Of a DNA stretch of 12,202 nt, positions 1 through 11,832 are shown piece by piece (positions within the stretch are counted from its first letter, which is position 1; every line of letters begins with the position of its first letter). The stretch comes from Porogramme epimiltina (Eukaryota; Basidiomycota; Agaricomycetes; Polyporales; Polyporaceae), in the NCBI GenBank assembly GCA_900155495.1, contig FTLJ01000438.1:1-12202 (forward strand), given 5' to 3'. The notes beneath the pieces are model-generated. The model searched no databases, was not told the origin of the DNA, and saw nothing but the letters and a program-made list of their open reading frames with translations. Made by a program: the position numbers and the translations under genes.

Positions 1-310
1 CCTCCACACCCACCACCCCAGTCCCGACCTCCCCGCCCGTCCAAGCTCGGAAGCCGCAGATCGGCGTGGGACCCGCGCTCCTCCCCGCACATCGCCGCGG
101 CCGCGGAGGTCGACATCTGGACCATGGGCGACGCCGCCCGCGCCGCACGCCCGCGTTGGGCAGCGCGCCTGCCCCCCGCCGCGCGAGGCGCGCTGGGCAC
201 CGAGCAGGCCAGATGCCGAAGACGGGCCAAGCACCCTGCGCACCGCGCGAGACTCCGGGCCTCTCGGGGCGCCGCTGCCCGTCAAGGTGCCCCCCTCCGC
301 GCGCCCCGTG
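1..310 (+). CDS. Possible 3' end of a plus-strand gene cut by the window edge (very uncertain)
   Basis: All three plus frames are open here. Frame 3 begins with a Pro/Thr-rich segment, frame 1 has an Ala-rich stretch near 100-150, and frame 2 gives a segment at about 213-305 that contains GPLGAPLPVKVPPS and looks less random than its surroundings. A disordered, proline-rich fungal C-terminus is one reading; frame changes could come from introns, but I found no donor/acceptor pairs that join these segments in phase. No family is recognised. The alternative, that this is plain GC-rich intergenic DNA, is at least as likely. Confidence 0.15.
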
Positions 311-391
311 CGCCGCGTCCGTGCTGGGAGGATCCCTTGCTCTGCGCGGCGGGCGCGGCAGAAACAGGGTAGCGAGTGCAGTGGCGGCCGA

Positions 392-418
392 GGGGCGCCT
401 TGGGGAGTGGGGGGGGGG
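392..418 (+). repeat. G-run cluster, potential G-quadruplex
   Basis: Three G blocks lie close together: four Gs at 392-395, four at 402-405 and ten at 409-418. The ten-base run can supply two G-tracts, so the cluster meets the usual four-tract requirement for a G-quadruplex on the plus strand. Confidence 0.6.
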
Positions 419-702
419 AGTCCCGAGGGCCGAGAGAGCTGGAGGTCCCGAGGAGCTTGTCGCCGCTCGCTCCTCGCGCCTCCCCCGCTCATCGCGGGAC
501 GTAATGGACGGTTTACGGCGTCGCGTCCGAGAACGCGCATAGTGCGGTGCGGTGCGGGGACACGCCTCGCTGGGCTTGATTGCGTTCCCACTCGGAGCCC
601 GTGCGTCGCGAGCGGACGGCGTGCTTTGACCCACTGTACAGCGACACGTAGGGTGCGAGAATGTCGGGCTGCCCACGAGTGCAATACATGGACCGTCTTC
701 GT

Positions 703-718
703 TCACTCACTCACTCAC
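703..718 (+). repeat. TCAC tetranucleotide microsatellite, four copies
   Basis: Four perfect copies of TCAC in tandem, in the gene-free GC-rich flank. Confidence 0.9.
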
Positions 719-740
719 GGCGCCCTCGGGCGAGCGTTCT

Positions 741-767
741 GTGTGCGCGCGTGTCCGTGTGTGCGCG
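741..767. repeat. Alternating GT/GC tracts (Z-DNA prone)
   Basis: Two alternating purine-pyrimidine tracts made of GT and GC steps, at 741-754 and 757-767, separated by two C bases. Such CG/TG steps are the classical Z-DNA-forming composition. Confidence 0.7.
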
Positions 768-908
768 ACGGGCTGCAGAGGGGCATACAGACGAACCGTC
801 CTCGACGACAATACAATTCCGCCCCAATCTTAAACCATGGCGGGGTTCGACGGATGCATCGGGGTGCGCACGCACGGCGCGGATTCGGGCCTCGGGTTCG
901 CACCTCGC

Positions 909-938
909 ATTCGGATTCGGGCTCGGGTTCGGGGTCGC
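909..938. repeat. Degenerate hexamer repeat of the type NNTCGG
   Basis: Five consecutive six-base units read attcgg, attcgg, gctcgg, gttcgg and ggtcgc. Related units (attcgg, cctcgg, gttcgc) lie just upstream from about 881. This is an imperfect minisatellite-like tract. It resembles but does not match the fungal telomere unit TTAGGG. Confidence 0.7.
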
Positions 939-989
939 AGGCACCGGCTCCGCTCGCGGGGGCCCCAGGCCATTTAACGAACGCAGACG

Positions 990-1014
990 GCGCGCGCGCA
1001 CACACACGCACACG
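990..1014. repeat. 25-nt alternating CG/CA tract (Z-DNA prone)
   Basis: A perfect alternation of purine and pyrimidine over 25 bases, made of CG steps followed by CA steps. It is the longest uninterrupted Z-DNA-prone tract in the window. Confidence 0.8.
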
Positions 1015-1116
1015 GGAGAGGCGGGCCCGGCGGCCAGGGCTTGCGTCGAGGACCCGCGGCGTGTGGCGAACCCGCACGTCCCGGGACCCCGCGCGCCGGA
1101 GCCTGGGCAGCCGAGT

Positions 1117-1127
1117 GGGGGGGGGGG
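1117..1127 (+). repeat. Homopolymer run of 11 G
   Basis: Eleven consecutive Gs. Runs of this length are unstable in replication and often miscounted in sequencing, so reading frames across it are unreliable. Confidence 0.9.
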
Positions 1128-1203
1128 TGCGTGCCCGCTTCGCGCCTGTCTATCTTCGCGCCCTGAACGTTGAACCTTCGCTGAGTTTCACGCCGCGCTC
1201 CCG

Positions 1204-1225
1204 CCCCCCCCCCTCCCCCCACCCC
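1204..1225 (-). repeat. C-rich run (10 C, T, 6 C, A, 4 C); G-quadruplex on the minus strand
   Basis: The plus strand has ten Cs, one T, six Cs, one A and four Cs. The minus strand is therefore almost pure G, with single-base interruptions that suit a G-quadruplex; the C strand could form an i-motif. It lies about 0.5 kb past the YME1 stop codon and is G-rich on the YME1 sense strand. Confidence 0.75.
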
Positions 1226-1581
1226 TGCGCAGGGCTTCCGGCCAGGCGGGTCCTGCACGGAAGCGGGATCAATGATGACCTCGCGGGTGACGAACGAGAG
1301 ACCCGCGCCTGCGCGCCCACCCGGCCGACGTGCGCTCTTGAGCTTGAGCTCGAGGCCCCGGCCTTCTGGGCTGCCCACTCTATTTCCCTTGGCCCCTCTC
1401 CCTCGCTGCTTCGCTCCCAGGGCCGCCGCGGGCCGCCCCGCGTAGCGCGGTCCCCGGGGTCCCCGCGCGCTCGCTCGCCGCACCGACTTTCTCGACGTCT
1501 GCTCGGACGGTCCAGGGAGAAGAAGGGTGTGTGGAGAGGGCACGTATATTTACAACAGATATTAGCAGAGCGCGCCTGCGG

Positions 1582-1593
1582 GCGCGCGCGCGC
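1582..1593. repeat. GC dinucleotide repeat, six copies
   Basis: Twelve bases of strictly alternating G and C, another Z-DNA-prone tract within the YME1 3' flank. Confidence 0.85.
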
Positions 1594-1680
1594 AACCGGA
1601 AATCATATGGCACCGTGCCTCGGAACGTTCTCTGTTCTACTACCGCGTACGCGAGGCGAAAAAAGAAAATAGAAGAAACG

Positions 1681-1704
1681 TAGGTAGGCAGGCAGGCTGG
1701 CAGG
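1681..1704. repeat. Imperfect tetranucleotide repeat (TAGG/CAGG), six units
   Basis: The units read TAGG, TAGG, CAGG, CAGG, CTGG and CAGG. The tract starts about 40 bases beyond the YME1 stop codon, so it probably lies in the transcribed 3' UTR. Confidence 0.8.
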
Positions 1705-1744
1705 TCGGCAACGGCTGCCGCGAAGCCCTCGGGCGGGGCCAGGG

Positions 1745-5619
<3,875 letters not shown>

Positions 5620-6214
5620 ATGCACGGCGCTTATGATTCCAGCGCCCGTCGGTGACCTGAGCGAGTAGTGACGCGCATAAACGGCCGGCTAGGGAGGACG
5701 GTTCTAGATTCTCCCACAAGGATACCTACCAAGCCTCTATGCGCTATTTATCTCTGCTAGAGTGCTCACGGCAGTGCCTGGCTCAACTATTCGAACGTAT
5801 GAGTGGGTCTAAGTGACGTGATAATGTCATTTTTTGAAACGGTCGAAAGTAAAATTCCGCGAAAAGCGAGTCATCCTGGAAATGAAACCAAGGTTTATCT
5901 GTGAGGAAGTGCCCACGATAGCCCTTCTAATCCCTCTCTCTGGTGATTTCAAGATTGCCCCACGAAAGAGATCCAGATTGGAGTCGCGACGGGCTTGACG
6001 GTGACGTCGTGGTGAAGGTGTGGGTCGCGGAGATCTAATCGCACTGCCACGAATCCTCCGATCAGACGCCCATAGTGGGGATTAAGTCGGCGTCTGTCAC
6101 CGGATCCCAGACCGGAGGCGTCGGAGCCTTTACTGGCACTGTCGTTGGTCATAACGCGCAGTGCGCCCGACAACCCCTATCAACACCTGTCCAGGTGGGT
6201 GTCCACGTACTCCC
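5620..6214. promoter_or_regulatory. Head-to-head intergenic region between YME1 and the DUF726 gene
   Basis: These 595 bases separate two divergent start codons and must hold both 5' UTRs and promoters. On the YME1 side the minus strand has GATAAATA at 5752-5745, a plausible TATA-like element about 126 bases before the YME1 ATG. Two elements with the TGACGT core occur, TGACGTGA at 5814-5821 and TGACGTCG at 6002-6009; this core is bound by bZIP factors of the ATF/CREB class. On the DUF726 side an in-frame stop at 6152 lies before the ATG at 6215. I see no coding exon and no RNA gene. Assignments of elements to either gene are inference. Confidence 0.45.
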
Positions 6215-8206
6215 ATGTCTCAAGCAAACAGTCTGACCCGAGCCTCTCACCCCCAGGAGCTCACCAATGACGAATGTGGTGCTATCTTTACCCACCTCTT
6301 GCGCCGTCTTGCGCACTTCCGTAACACTACAGAGCTCCATGCTACTATGGAAGCGAACATAACTGGAGGCAGGAGATCGGAGAACATCAAATATCAGTTC
6401 ATAACGGAGTTGAATGGCTGGACGAAAGATGTAGTCAAAAATTTATGGCTTGCATGTCGGCAACCTGGTAGAGGTGCGTGTCGAGCATTCTCGAGTGGTC
6501 GCCTAATATCTGAATATTTGCTTTCCGTTTAGGCGAACCACCCGAGGTAAACGGTTTTTCCGACACATCCACTACCGGACTGCCCCCTCTCCCTGATACC
6601 GCGCAATTGGTCCCGCTTCTCCACACTGTCGTCCTCTTGCAAGTTACTTCGAGTAAAGAGTATTCTAGCCGCACGCGCGCCTTCCTTTTTTCCGTCGCAC
6701 CTATAGACGAAGGGACCTTAGTAGAGACACTCAAAGATCCACGCAAGGCGATCGAAGAAGCGGAGAAGAAGACCAATGCCGTCCGAGAGGGCCAAGCGCA
6801 GAGGAGCAAGGTCATGCGCATGGTCGGCATCGGCGCAGGCGCTATCGCAGGGGGCGTCCTCATCGGTATCACTGGTGGCCTCGCGGCTCCTGCCGTTGGC
6901 GCTGGGGTTGGCACGGTTATGAGTTGGATCGGGGTGGGAGGGACTGCAGCTGGTATGCTTGCAACGGGACTCGCTGGCTCGTCCGTCGTTTGCGGTACCC
7001 TTTTCGGAGTATACGGCTCGAAGACAACAGCAAACGTAGTTCGCCGTTTCACTCGCGAGGTCCGGGACCTTGCTATCAAGCCCGTGCGCCAACCACAGAA
7101 TACGATGGCCGTCAGGCTTTGCGTGACGGGCTGGCTTGCAACCCCTGAAGACGTGACAGAGCCCTGGACAATCTTTGAGGGCGACGATACGTTTGCTCTG
7201 CAATGGGTAAGACTGCTTTTTGTTCCCGCTGGAATACGTCCATTGATCGTATTTCTAGGAAGTCGAAGCCCTGCAGGAGCTCTCGACTGCTCTCACGGAT
7301 CTAGTGACAACACACGGCATGCAACTTCTTCAATACCAGGTCCTTAGGCAAACGGTACTCGCTAGTCTTATGGCGGCACTGTCCCCAGTCCTATTGTTGC
7401 AAATCACCAAGGTCATCGGTGTGTATAAGCCCATTAACACCCAACGCTTCTGATTTCTCACCCGCCCCTCTGCACCAACAGACAATCCCTGGATGACAGC
7501 CAGGTCACTCGCCATCAAGACAGGCAAAGCCCTCGGGATACTCCTCGCCGAACGCGTCCTCGGCACCCGCCCAGTCACGCTCGTGGGCTACTCCCTGGGC
7601 TCCCTCGTCATCTTCGAGGCCCTCCAGCACCTCGCCTCCCTCCCGCCCTCGCAGACCCTCGGGCTCGTGCACGACGTCTTCCTCTTCGGCAGCCCCGTGC
7701 CCGCCGACCCCGCGCCCTGGGCCGCCGCCCGCCGCGTCGCCGCGGGGCGCGTCGTCAACGGCTACGGCACCAACGACTACGTCCTCGCCGTCCTCGCGCG
7801 CGTCTCCGGCGCGAACTGGGGCGTCGCCGGCCTCCGCCCCGTGGACGTGGCCGGGGTCGAAGACATGGCGTGCGACGGCGTCGATGGGCACCTCAAGTGG
7901 CGCGGCATGGTCGGTGCGGCGCTCGAGCAATGCGGCGCGCCCGGTGTGAACTCCGAGGAGGTCCGGACGCAACTCGAGGTCAAGCTAGAGGAGTCCAAGG
8001 TGGATGAGATCAAGATAGGGGAGATGAAGGTAGAGGAGGTCGAGGCGGAGGAGGTCAAGGTGGCGGGTATCAGCAAGGCGGTGGACGTGAACGACGAACA
8101 GGCGGCTCGCGCAGTGGAGGCAGGGCCCGGCATTGACGTGGAGCGTACTGCATCCGGTGGGCACAGTGGCTCTCAAGGCTTATGTCCCTTGGGATTACCT
8201 CTCTGA
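6215..8206 (+). CDS. DUF726/TMCO4-type membrane protein with alpha/beta-hydrolase fold
   Basis: Four exons, 605 aa: 6215-6473, 6533-7206, 7259-7418, 7482-8206. Residues 1 to about 110 form a charged N-terminal region. Residues about 112-180 are helical. About 185-255 is a long Gly/Ala-rich hydrophobic segment that probably makes paired membrane helices. The hydrolase region follows, with the nucleophile-elbow motif GYSLG whose serine is about residue 402. Candidate acid residues are D440 and D463, and the histidine in GHLKW is H501. This order matches fungal DUF726 proteins, related to human TMCO4 and yeast Mil1, a lipase-like protein linked to AP-1 trafficking; no substrate is established. 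The start is the first Met after the in-frame stop at 6152. The last about 80 residues are a low-complexity tail with a pentapeptide repeat (7982-8071), ending in a Gly/Ser/Leu stretch that looks lineage-specific. From 7482 the codon use changes sharply to C/G-ending codons. Family assignment is firm; the biochemical role is inferred. Confidence 0.92.
7982..8071 (+). repeat. In-frame 15-bp minisatellite, six units, in the DUF726 tail
   Basis: Six tandem 15-base units encode KLEES, KVDEI, KIGEM, KVEEV, EAEEV and KVAGI. Each begins with Lys or Glu, most carry Glu at position 4, and most end in a hydrophobic residue. The strand is purine-rich (GAG/AAG codons). The array lies after the conserved hydrolase region, so copy number may vary without affecting the core. 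Confidence 0.8.
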
Positions 8207-8405
8207 GTAGACAAGTGACCATGAGAGCACTTCGTTGCGAAGCCTGCCGGCGCACTCGGTGGTGTTTCTAAATATACAATGGTGCTTGACACCGACTAAG
8301 CAATGTATTACTTAGCAAGAAAATGTCCGTGCAGCTCAGCTACGTAAGTACAAAGTCCATGGCGAGCGAGCACAAGAAGTCAGTCCGACATCAGCTGTCA
8401 CTCTA
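8207..8405. other. Convergent spacer holding the 3' UTRs of two genes
   Basis: Only 199 bases separate the stop codons of the convergent DUF726 and LEA-2 genes, so their 3' UTRs probably abut or overlap. The A/T-rich stretch near 8268-8280 (taaatatacaat) is a candidate poly(A) positioning element for the plus-strand gene. No ORF of interest. Confidence 0.4.
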
Positions 8406-9653
8406 TCATAACAAGCTCGCTAGCGAGTTGATGTCAAGTCCGAGCGATTTCAACAGGGCCTACGTGAGAATGTTGGTTAGTCGGGCCTCGCACGCCGTAT
8501 GAGAGAGGCAGAAGAGGTAACGTACCTGCAACGCGGAGGAATCGGAGCTGAGAGGGCATTCGAAGCTGACCGACTGAGTGACAGTGGTGTGGAACTTGAC
8601 GGGCAAAATCTTGATCCCAACCTACACACAAAAATTCACGCGGTCAGTCTGTTGCCCGCCCCACATGTAATGGGGGTATACGAACCCTGATGTTCACAGA
8701 GACCGTGATATCAGACGCCGCGACACTGGTGTCAAGGCCGCAGTGCTTGGCGATGTCAAGGATCACGGCACCGGAGGGATCGGTGTCAGCTTGGTAGGAT
8801 ATGGTAATAGGGAATGTGAAGTTGGTCTGCGTGTGGTCCTTGAAGTCGATGTTCTGCATGTGCCCAGTCCCAATCTGAGTGCTGTTGATGGGGTAGATAA
8901 CCTGTCGCACAGGGTGAGTTGCAAGTACACGCGATTATGGCTGGTGGCTTACTGCGGCATCGAGGGAATAGAGGGAGACCGAGAAGTAATTGGGGTTGTT
9001 TACGCTGTGCGACTGCGTGAGCCACTGCCTGCTCCACAGCCCAAGTGCGCTTACCTGATGTCGACGGGGAGGTCGATGCTGATACCGCTGTCATTTACAT
9101 TGAAGGTGTTCAGGTCGGGTGTGGGTGAGCCGACGATGACGTTTGGCGGGCGAAGCCACTACCAATGGGAGTCACATTAGGGTGTTCTAAATACAGAAAG
9201 GCGAAAAAGTGCTTACCAGCGCGAGCGACAAAACGATGCTGATGAGGAATAGGAGGAAGATCATGAGCGTGCAGCAGAAAAACCTGCCCACACAGCTCGC
9301 ACGGGAGCCCTTCGTCCAGAGCTCGCCCTGGAATTCGGTCCTCCACCTCCTAACGTTCTGTGGGGTCCTACATGGGATTAGCACTTAGCCGACGTTGAGA
9401 GGCGAGAGACAACGTACTTCTCGCCCATCACACGAGGGGTGGGCTCGTCATTCTCGAACTCGCTCCGGGGATGCTCCTTCGTCGCACCCAAAGGGGGTTC
9501 CGCATAGCCCGCACCGTATCCAGTCTGCTCGTATCCACGGGCCGCTGGCTGCTGTTGCTGCTGTTGTTGCACCTCATACGGGTTGAACGGCGCATCCTGG
9601 TACTGTTGCTGTTGCGGGTACTGGCCATGTGCGTATGGGTCGTGGTATGACAT
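8406..9653 (-). CDS. Single-pass membrane protein with LEA-2 domain and Q-rich N-terminus
   Basis: Seven exons, 302 aa: 9653-9418, 9367-9217, 9158-9055, 9004-8953, 8901-8686, 8621-8526, 8459-8406. Residues 1-78 are hydrophilic and rich in Tyr, Gln, Pro and Gly, with a Q7 run. A basic patch (RRW, then KGSR) precedes one strong membrane helix at about 108-131, ending in LWLRPPNV. The remainder, about 200 residues, reads as beta-rich LEA-2 sequence with hydrophobic/polar alternation and several NxS/T sites, then a short helical C-terminus (exon 7). The layout of cytosolic tail, helix and LEA-2 domain resembles plant NDR1/HIN1-like proteins and is common in fungal proteins of unknown function; the LEA-2 part would be extracytosolic. 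The ATG has a good context (A at -3). All intron phases fit. The role is unknown; membrane or stress-related lipid functions are only suggested by the family. The donor of intron 5 (GTTCGT) is unusual. Confidence 0.88.
9549..9569 (-). repeat. Seven-codon polyglutamine tract in the LEA-2 protein
   Basis: Seven CAG/CAA codons in a row on the minus strand, mixed between the two Gln codons. A second run of four Gln codons lies at 9603-9614. Both are in the disordered N-terminal tail and are likely to be length-polymorphic. Confidence 0.9.
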
Positions 9654-10249
9654 CTTGTTGAGAAGCCTGAGGGGATGATATTCTGAGTGGCAGATGATCG
9701 GCAACGGCCAGACAATGGGTCTAGGGGTCGATTTATGTCGTGAGCGGTCGTGAATTGAGCGGAAGTGGGCACAACTAGGTGAGGTGTATGGATAGACGAC
9801 GAGGGTAGAGGCAAGGGACGGCGACCTGCGCTAGGCGTGGGGTGGAGTATGATATAAGCCCGCAAGAGTGCGTCTGGAGCCCCTCGGAGTAATAGCCCGC
9901 GCCTGCGGACAGCCTTGAGCGCAGCCGCAGTCGGCACGTGACTTTGCCAGGGTCCTCTTTCTTGCCGCTTGCGCCGCCCCTGTCAACGGCGTTCCATTCC
10001 AACACGGACCAGTAACATTTCGCGCTTCCAGGACACTCACGACGCTCACGCACACGGTGAAGTCATAAAGGGGTGCAAGATACATAATGTACAACTACAG
10101 AGAACGGAACAAAACGATCTCGAGCCGATGGTAGTCTGAGAGGGATTATGCGTCAAAATCACTGTCGAGAGCTGAGACGACCAAGCGTGTAAAAAACTGC
10201 GCGCAAAACCTAAAGGCTAACGTCAACCGGTCACACCACCACGCCCGCG
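9654..10249. promoter_or_regulatory. Intergenic: LEA-2 gene promoter and 3' UTR of the RING gene
   Basis: Both flanking genes run on the minus strand, so this 596-base stretch holds the 3' UTR of the upstream RING gene (right part) and the promoter and 5' UTR of the LEA-2 gene (left part). The minus strand has TTATATC at 9857-9851, a TATA-like element about 200 bases before the LEA-2 ATG. The open frames here have no recognisable similarity and I take them as non-coding. No tRNA-like structure was seen. Confidence 0.4.
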
Positions 10250-11832
10250 CTAGGAGAAACGCCCTCCAGGAACAAATGGTGTACGCTGTCCTCCAGAGCC
10301 GGCAGGTGTCGCCAAAGAAGAGCGAGAGCTGCTGTGAGAGACCAAGCCGAGACCGCGCATAGAATCCGAGGATGCACTAGCAGTAGCCGTGGGCAGCCGT
10401 GGGGTCCCCGTCGGGACAAAGCGCTGAGGTTGTTGGGCGTTGGTATGAGAGACAGGCGTCAGAGAACGGGGTGGGCCTGCTGCGTAAGCTTTCATAGGCG
10501 TTTGAGTAACGAAGCGCTGAGATCCACCACTGATACCAGAGGGCGGCGGTTGTGCTTCAAGTGGGTTAAAAGACGGACGCTGAGGGAGCGGATGTCCATT
10601 GTCAGGCTGAGGCTGAGGAGTTGCAGGAGGTCTTCGTAATCTAGGATCGGGGACCCGGGCTGACGGAAGAGGAGGAGGCGGCATGGAGTCGCCGCTAGTG
10701 TCGCGGGCTTGCGCCCGTCGGAGCGGGCCAGCCTGGGCATGGGATAGGACTTGAGGAGCCATCGTCTGCGCCTGCGCGCTATGAGGGGGTACATAAGCAT
10801 ATTTCCTAGTTTGTCAAGTTCGTCAACACAAATAGGCCGCCGAGTCGCGGGGTATCCTTACACTAGATTTCGTTGAGGGTTCAAGGATTCGGACGTGCGG
10901 AGGGGTTGTCGAATGTTGAATTGTGGTTGGTGGGAGCCCGGGGGAAGGGTCAACCTATCCGGCGCCATAGGTGTGGATGTTGTAGATCTGGGACTAGAAG
11001 TGTGGGGCATGGTGTACTGCCTATACAGTAGCCGCATGAGTGGGCGACTCCATCCAATACATATTATAACTGACCCGTCCTCATCGAGGCGTCTCCGTTT
11101 ACTGTTAGCGTTTAACATCGACGGGCTCTCTCCTTGAGAACGCTGCTTCAGTTGTGCATTCTCCGAGCGCAGTTCGTCCACAATGCTGGGGGAGGTCAAT
11201 TCCAAGCCACATTGGAGAGGGGCGCGATGCTACTCACGCCCTAAGACGTTTAACCTCTGAATGCTGCTGTTTAAGTCTATCGTATAGTGGCCGGTACTGC
11301 ATATACTTTTTCTTGTAGTAGCGGATCAGCGTGGCCATCGTGTTGAACTGGAGCTGCGGGTACTCAAGTGAGTTCGACAAGCCCGGCCGGTTCACCCGGC
11401 AACGCTACGTCTATAACGCACCCGGAGAGTATAGCCCACGGCATCGAACGCAGTAGGTACCGACTGGAACCAATTCGCTATGGGAGGTTCCATCTGTCTA
11501 ACGTGAGTCCGAAATCGTGCGCGGAAGTACAATGGGCGTCGCACCTCTCTCGCCAAAGGCATCAACTGAGTATCCGGAGATCCGCACTCTCCGCATGTCT
11601 GGTCAGGGCCTTCGAACAAAAACGGAGGTCTGTAACCGGCGCGAGACGCGAAACAGTCTGCTGACGACTCACTGATGTGACTGTTACATACAACGTGGCC
11701 GCACGACGTAAGCCAGAAAGGCACCGACGAGAGTGCCCCCGTGTCCTTGACGAACTCCAGATGGCATATGCCGCAATTCACGAACTCCCAGAAGTCAAAC
11801 TCCTGGGGGTCCGGGGCGGAAACGTGGGACAT
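10250..11832 (-). CDS. RING and coiled-coil protein resembling Zip3/HEI10/RNF212 crossover factors
   Basis: Seven exons, 412 aa: 11832-11673, 11609-11545, 11493-11422, 11353-11238, 11185-11075, 11020-10862, 10805-10250. An N-terminal RING-type zinc finger uses C20, C23, C44, H46, C49, H52, C59 and C62, with His at the sixth ligand. FWLTSCGHVVC is typical of the Zip3 class. A conserved linker with PPIANWFQSVP follows at about 79-89. Residues about 100-155 form a basic, heptad-rich coiled coil. From about 156 the tail is disordered and rich in Ser, Pro and Gln, with several SP/TP sites and KRRR just before it. This RING, coiled coil, S/P tail order is that of the Zip3/HEI10/RNF212 SUMO or ubiquitin ligases that mark meiotic crossover sites. 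No assay or neighbour confirms that role here, and another RING ligase of similar layout remains possible. The ATG has A at -3. Intron 11672-11610 ends in AAG and can be read through in frame. Confidence 0.85.

Larger units (their letters stand above)
1..1744. other. GC- and CpG-rich stretch without a supportable gene; 3' flank of YME1
   Basis: This stretch is clearly richer in G and C than the rest of the window and holds many CpG dinucleotides. It is crowded with homopolymer G or C runs and alternating purine-pyrimidine tracts, listed separately. Several frames are open for long distances, and plus frame 2 has no stop from base 2 to 1672. The predicted peptides are dominated by Arg, Ala, Pro and Gly, change character along the frame, and show no domain I know, so the openness is probably a by-product of low A/T content. 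The first 310 bases read somewhat more like protein (Pro/Ser/Thr-rich in all three plus frames) and could be the disordered 3' end of a plus-strand gene cut by the left edge. If so, that gene would be convergent with YME1. The stretch next to 1744 should include the YME1 3' UTR. About 1.4-1.7 kb of non-coding sequence is long for such a compact genome. Confidence 0.5.

Noticed and set aside
841..860. GGTTCGA followed by a C-rich context, like a tRNA B box
   Set aside because: No A-box match at the right distance upstream and no cloverleaf stems could be paired around it.
881..938. TTCGGG-like units as an internal telomere tract
   Set aside because: Units are degenerate and differ from TTAGGG at the key position; a local hexamer repeat explains them.
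974..1543. Minus-strand frame of 189 aa in the GC-rich flank
   Set aside because: Composition is Arg/Gly/Pro/Ala with homopolymer-encoded runs, it crosses an 11-G and a 10-C run, and no motif or splice structure supports it.
5949..6173. Minus-strand frame of 74 aa in the divergent promoter
   Set aside because: It does not splice into YME1, whose ATG lies downstream behind an in-frame stop, and its peptide has no recognisable features.
7505..7972. Long antisense frame (155 aa) opposite the DUF726 last exon
   Set aside because: It is a mirror effect of the extreme G/C third-position use on the plus strand; its peptide is rich in Gly, Glu, Asp and His without domain character, while the plus frame carries the conserved hydrolase motif.
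9428..9937. Minus-strand frame overlapping the LEA-2 gene start and its upstream region
   Set aside because: It shares the Q-rich repeat in another frame, which yields Asn/Ser/Met/Arg-rich peptide; the MSYH frame splices cleanly into the membrane helix and LEA-2 exons instead.
9831..10094. Small minus-strand frame of 87 aa between the LEA-2 and RING genes
   Set aside because: No recognisable domain, no good start context and no conserved neighbour frame; it fits random openness in a UTR and promoter region.
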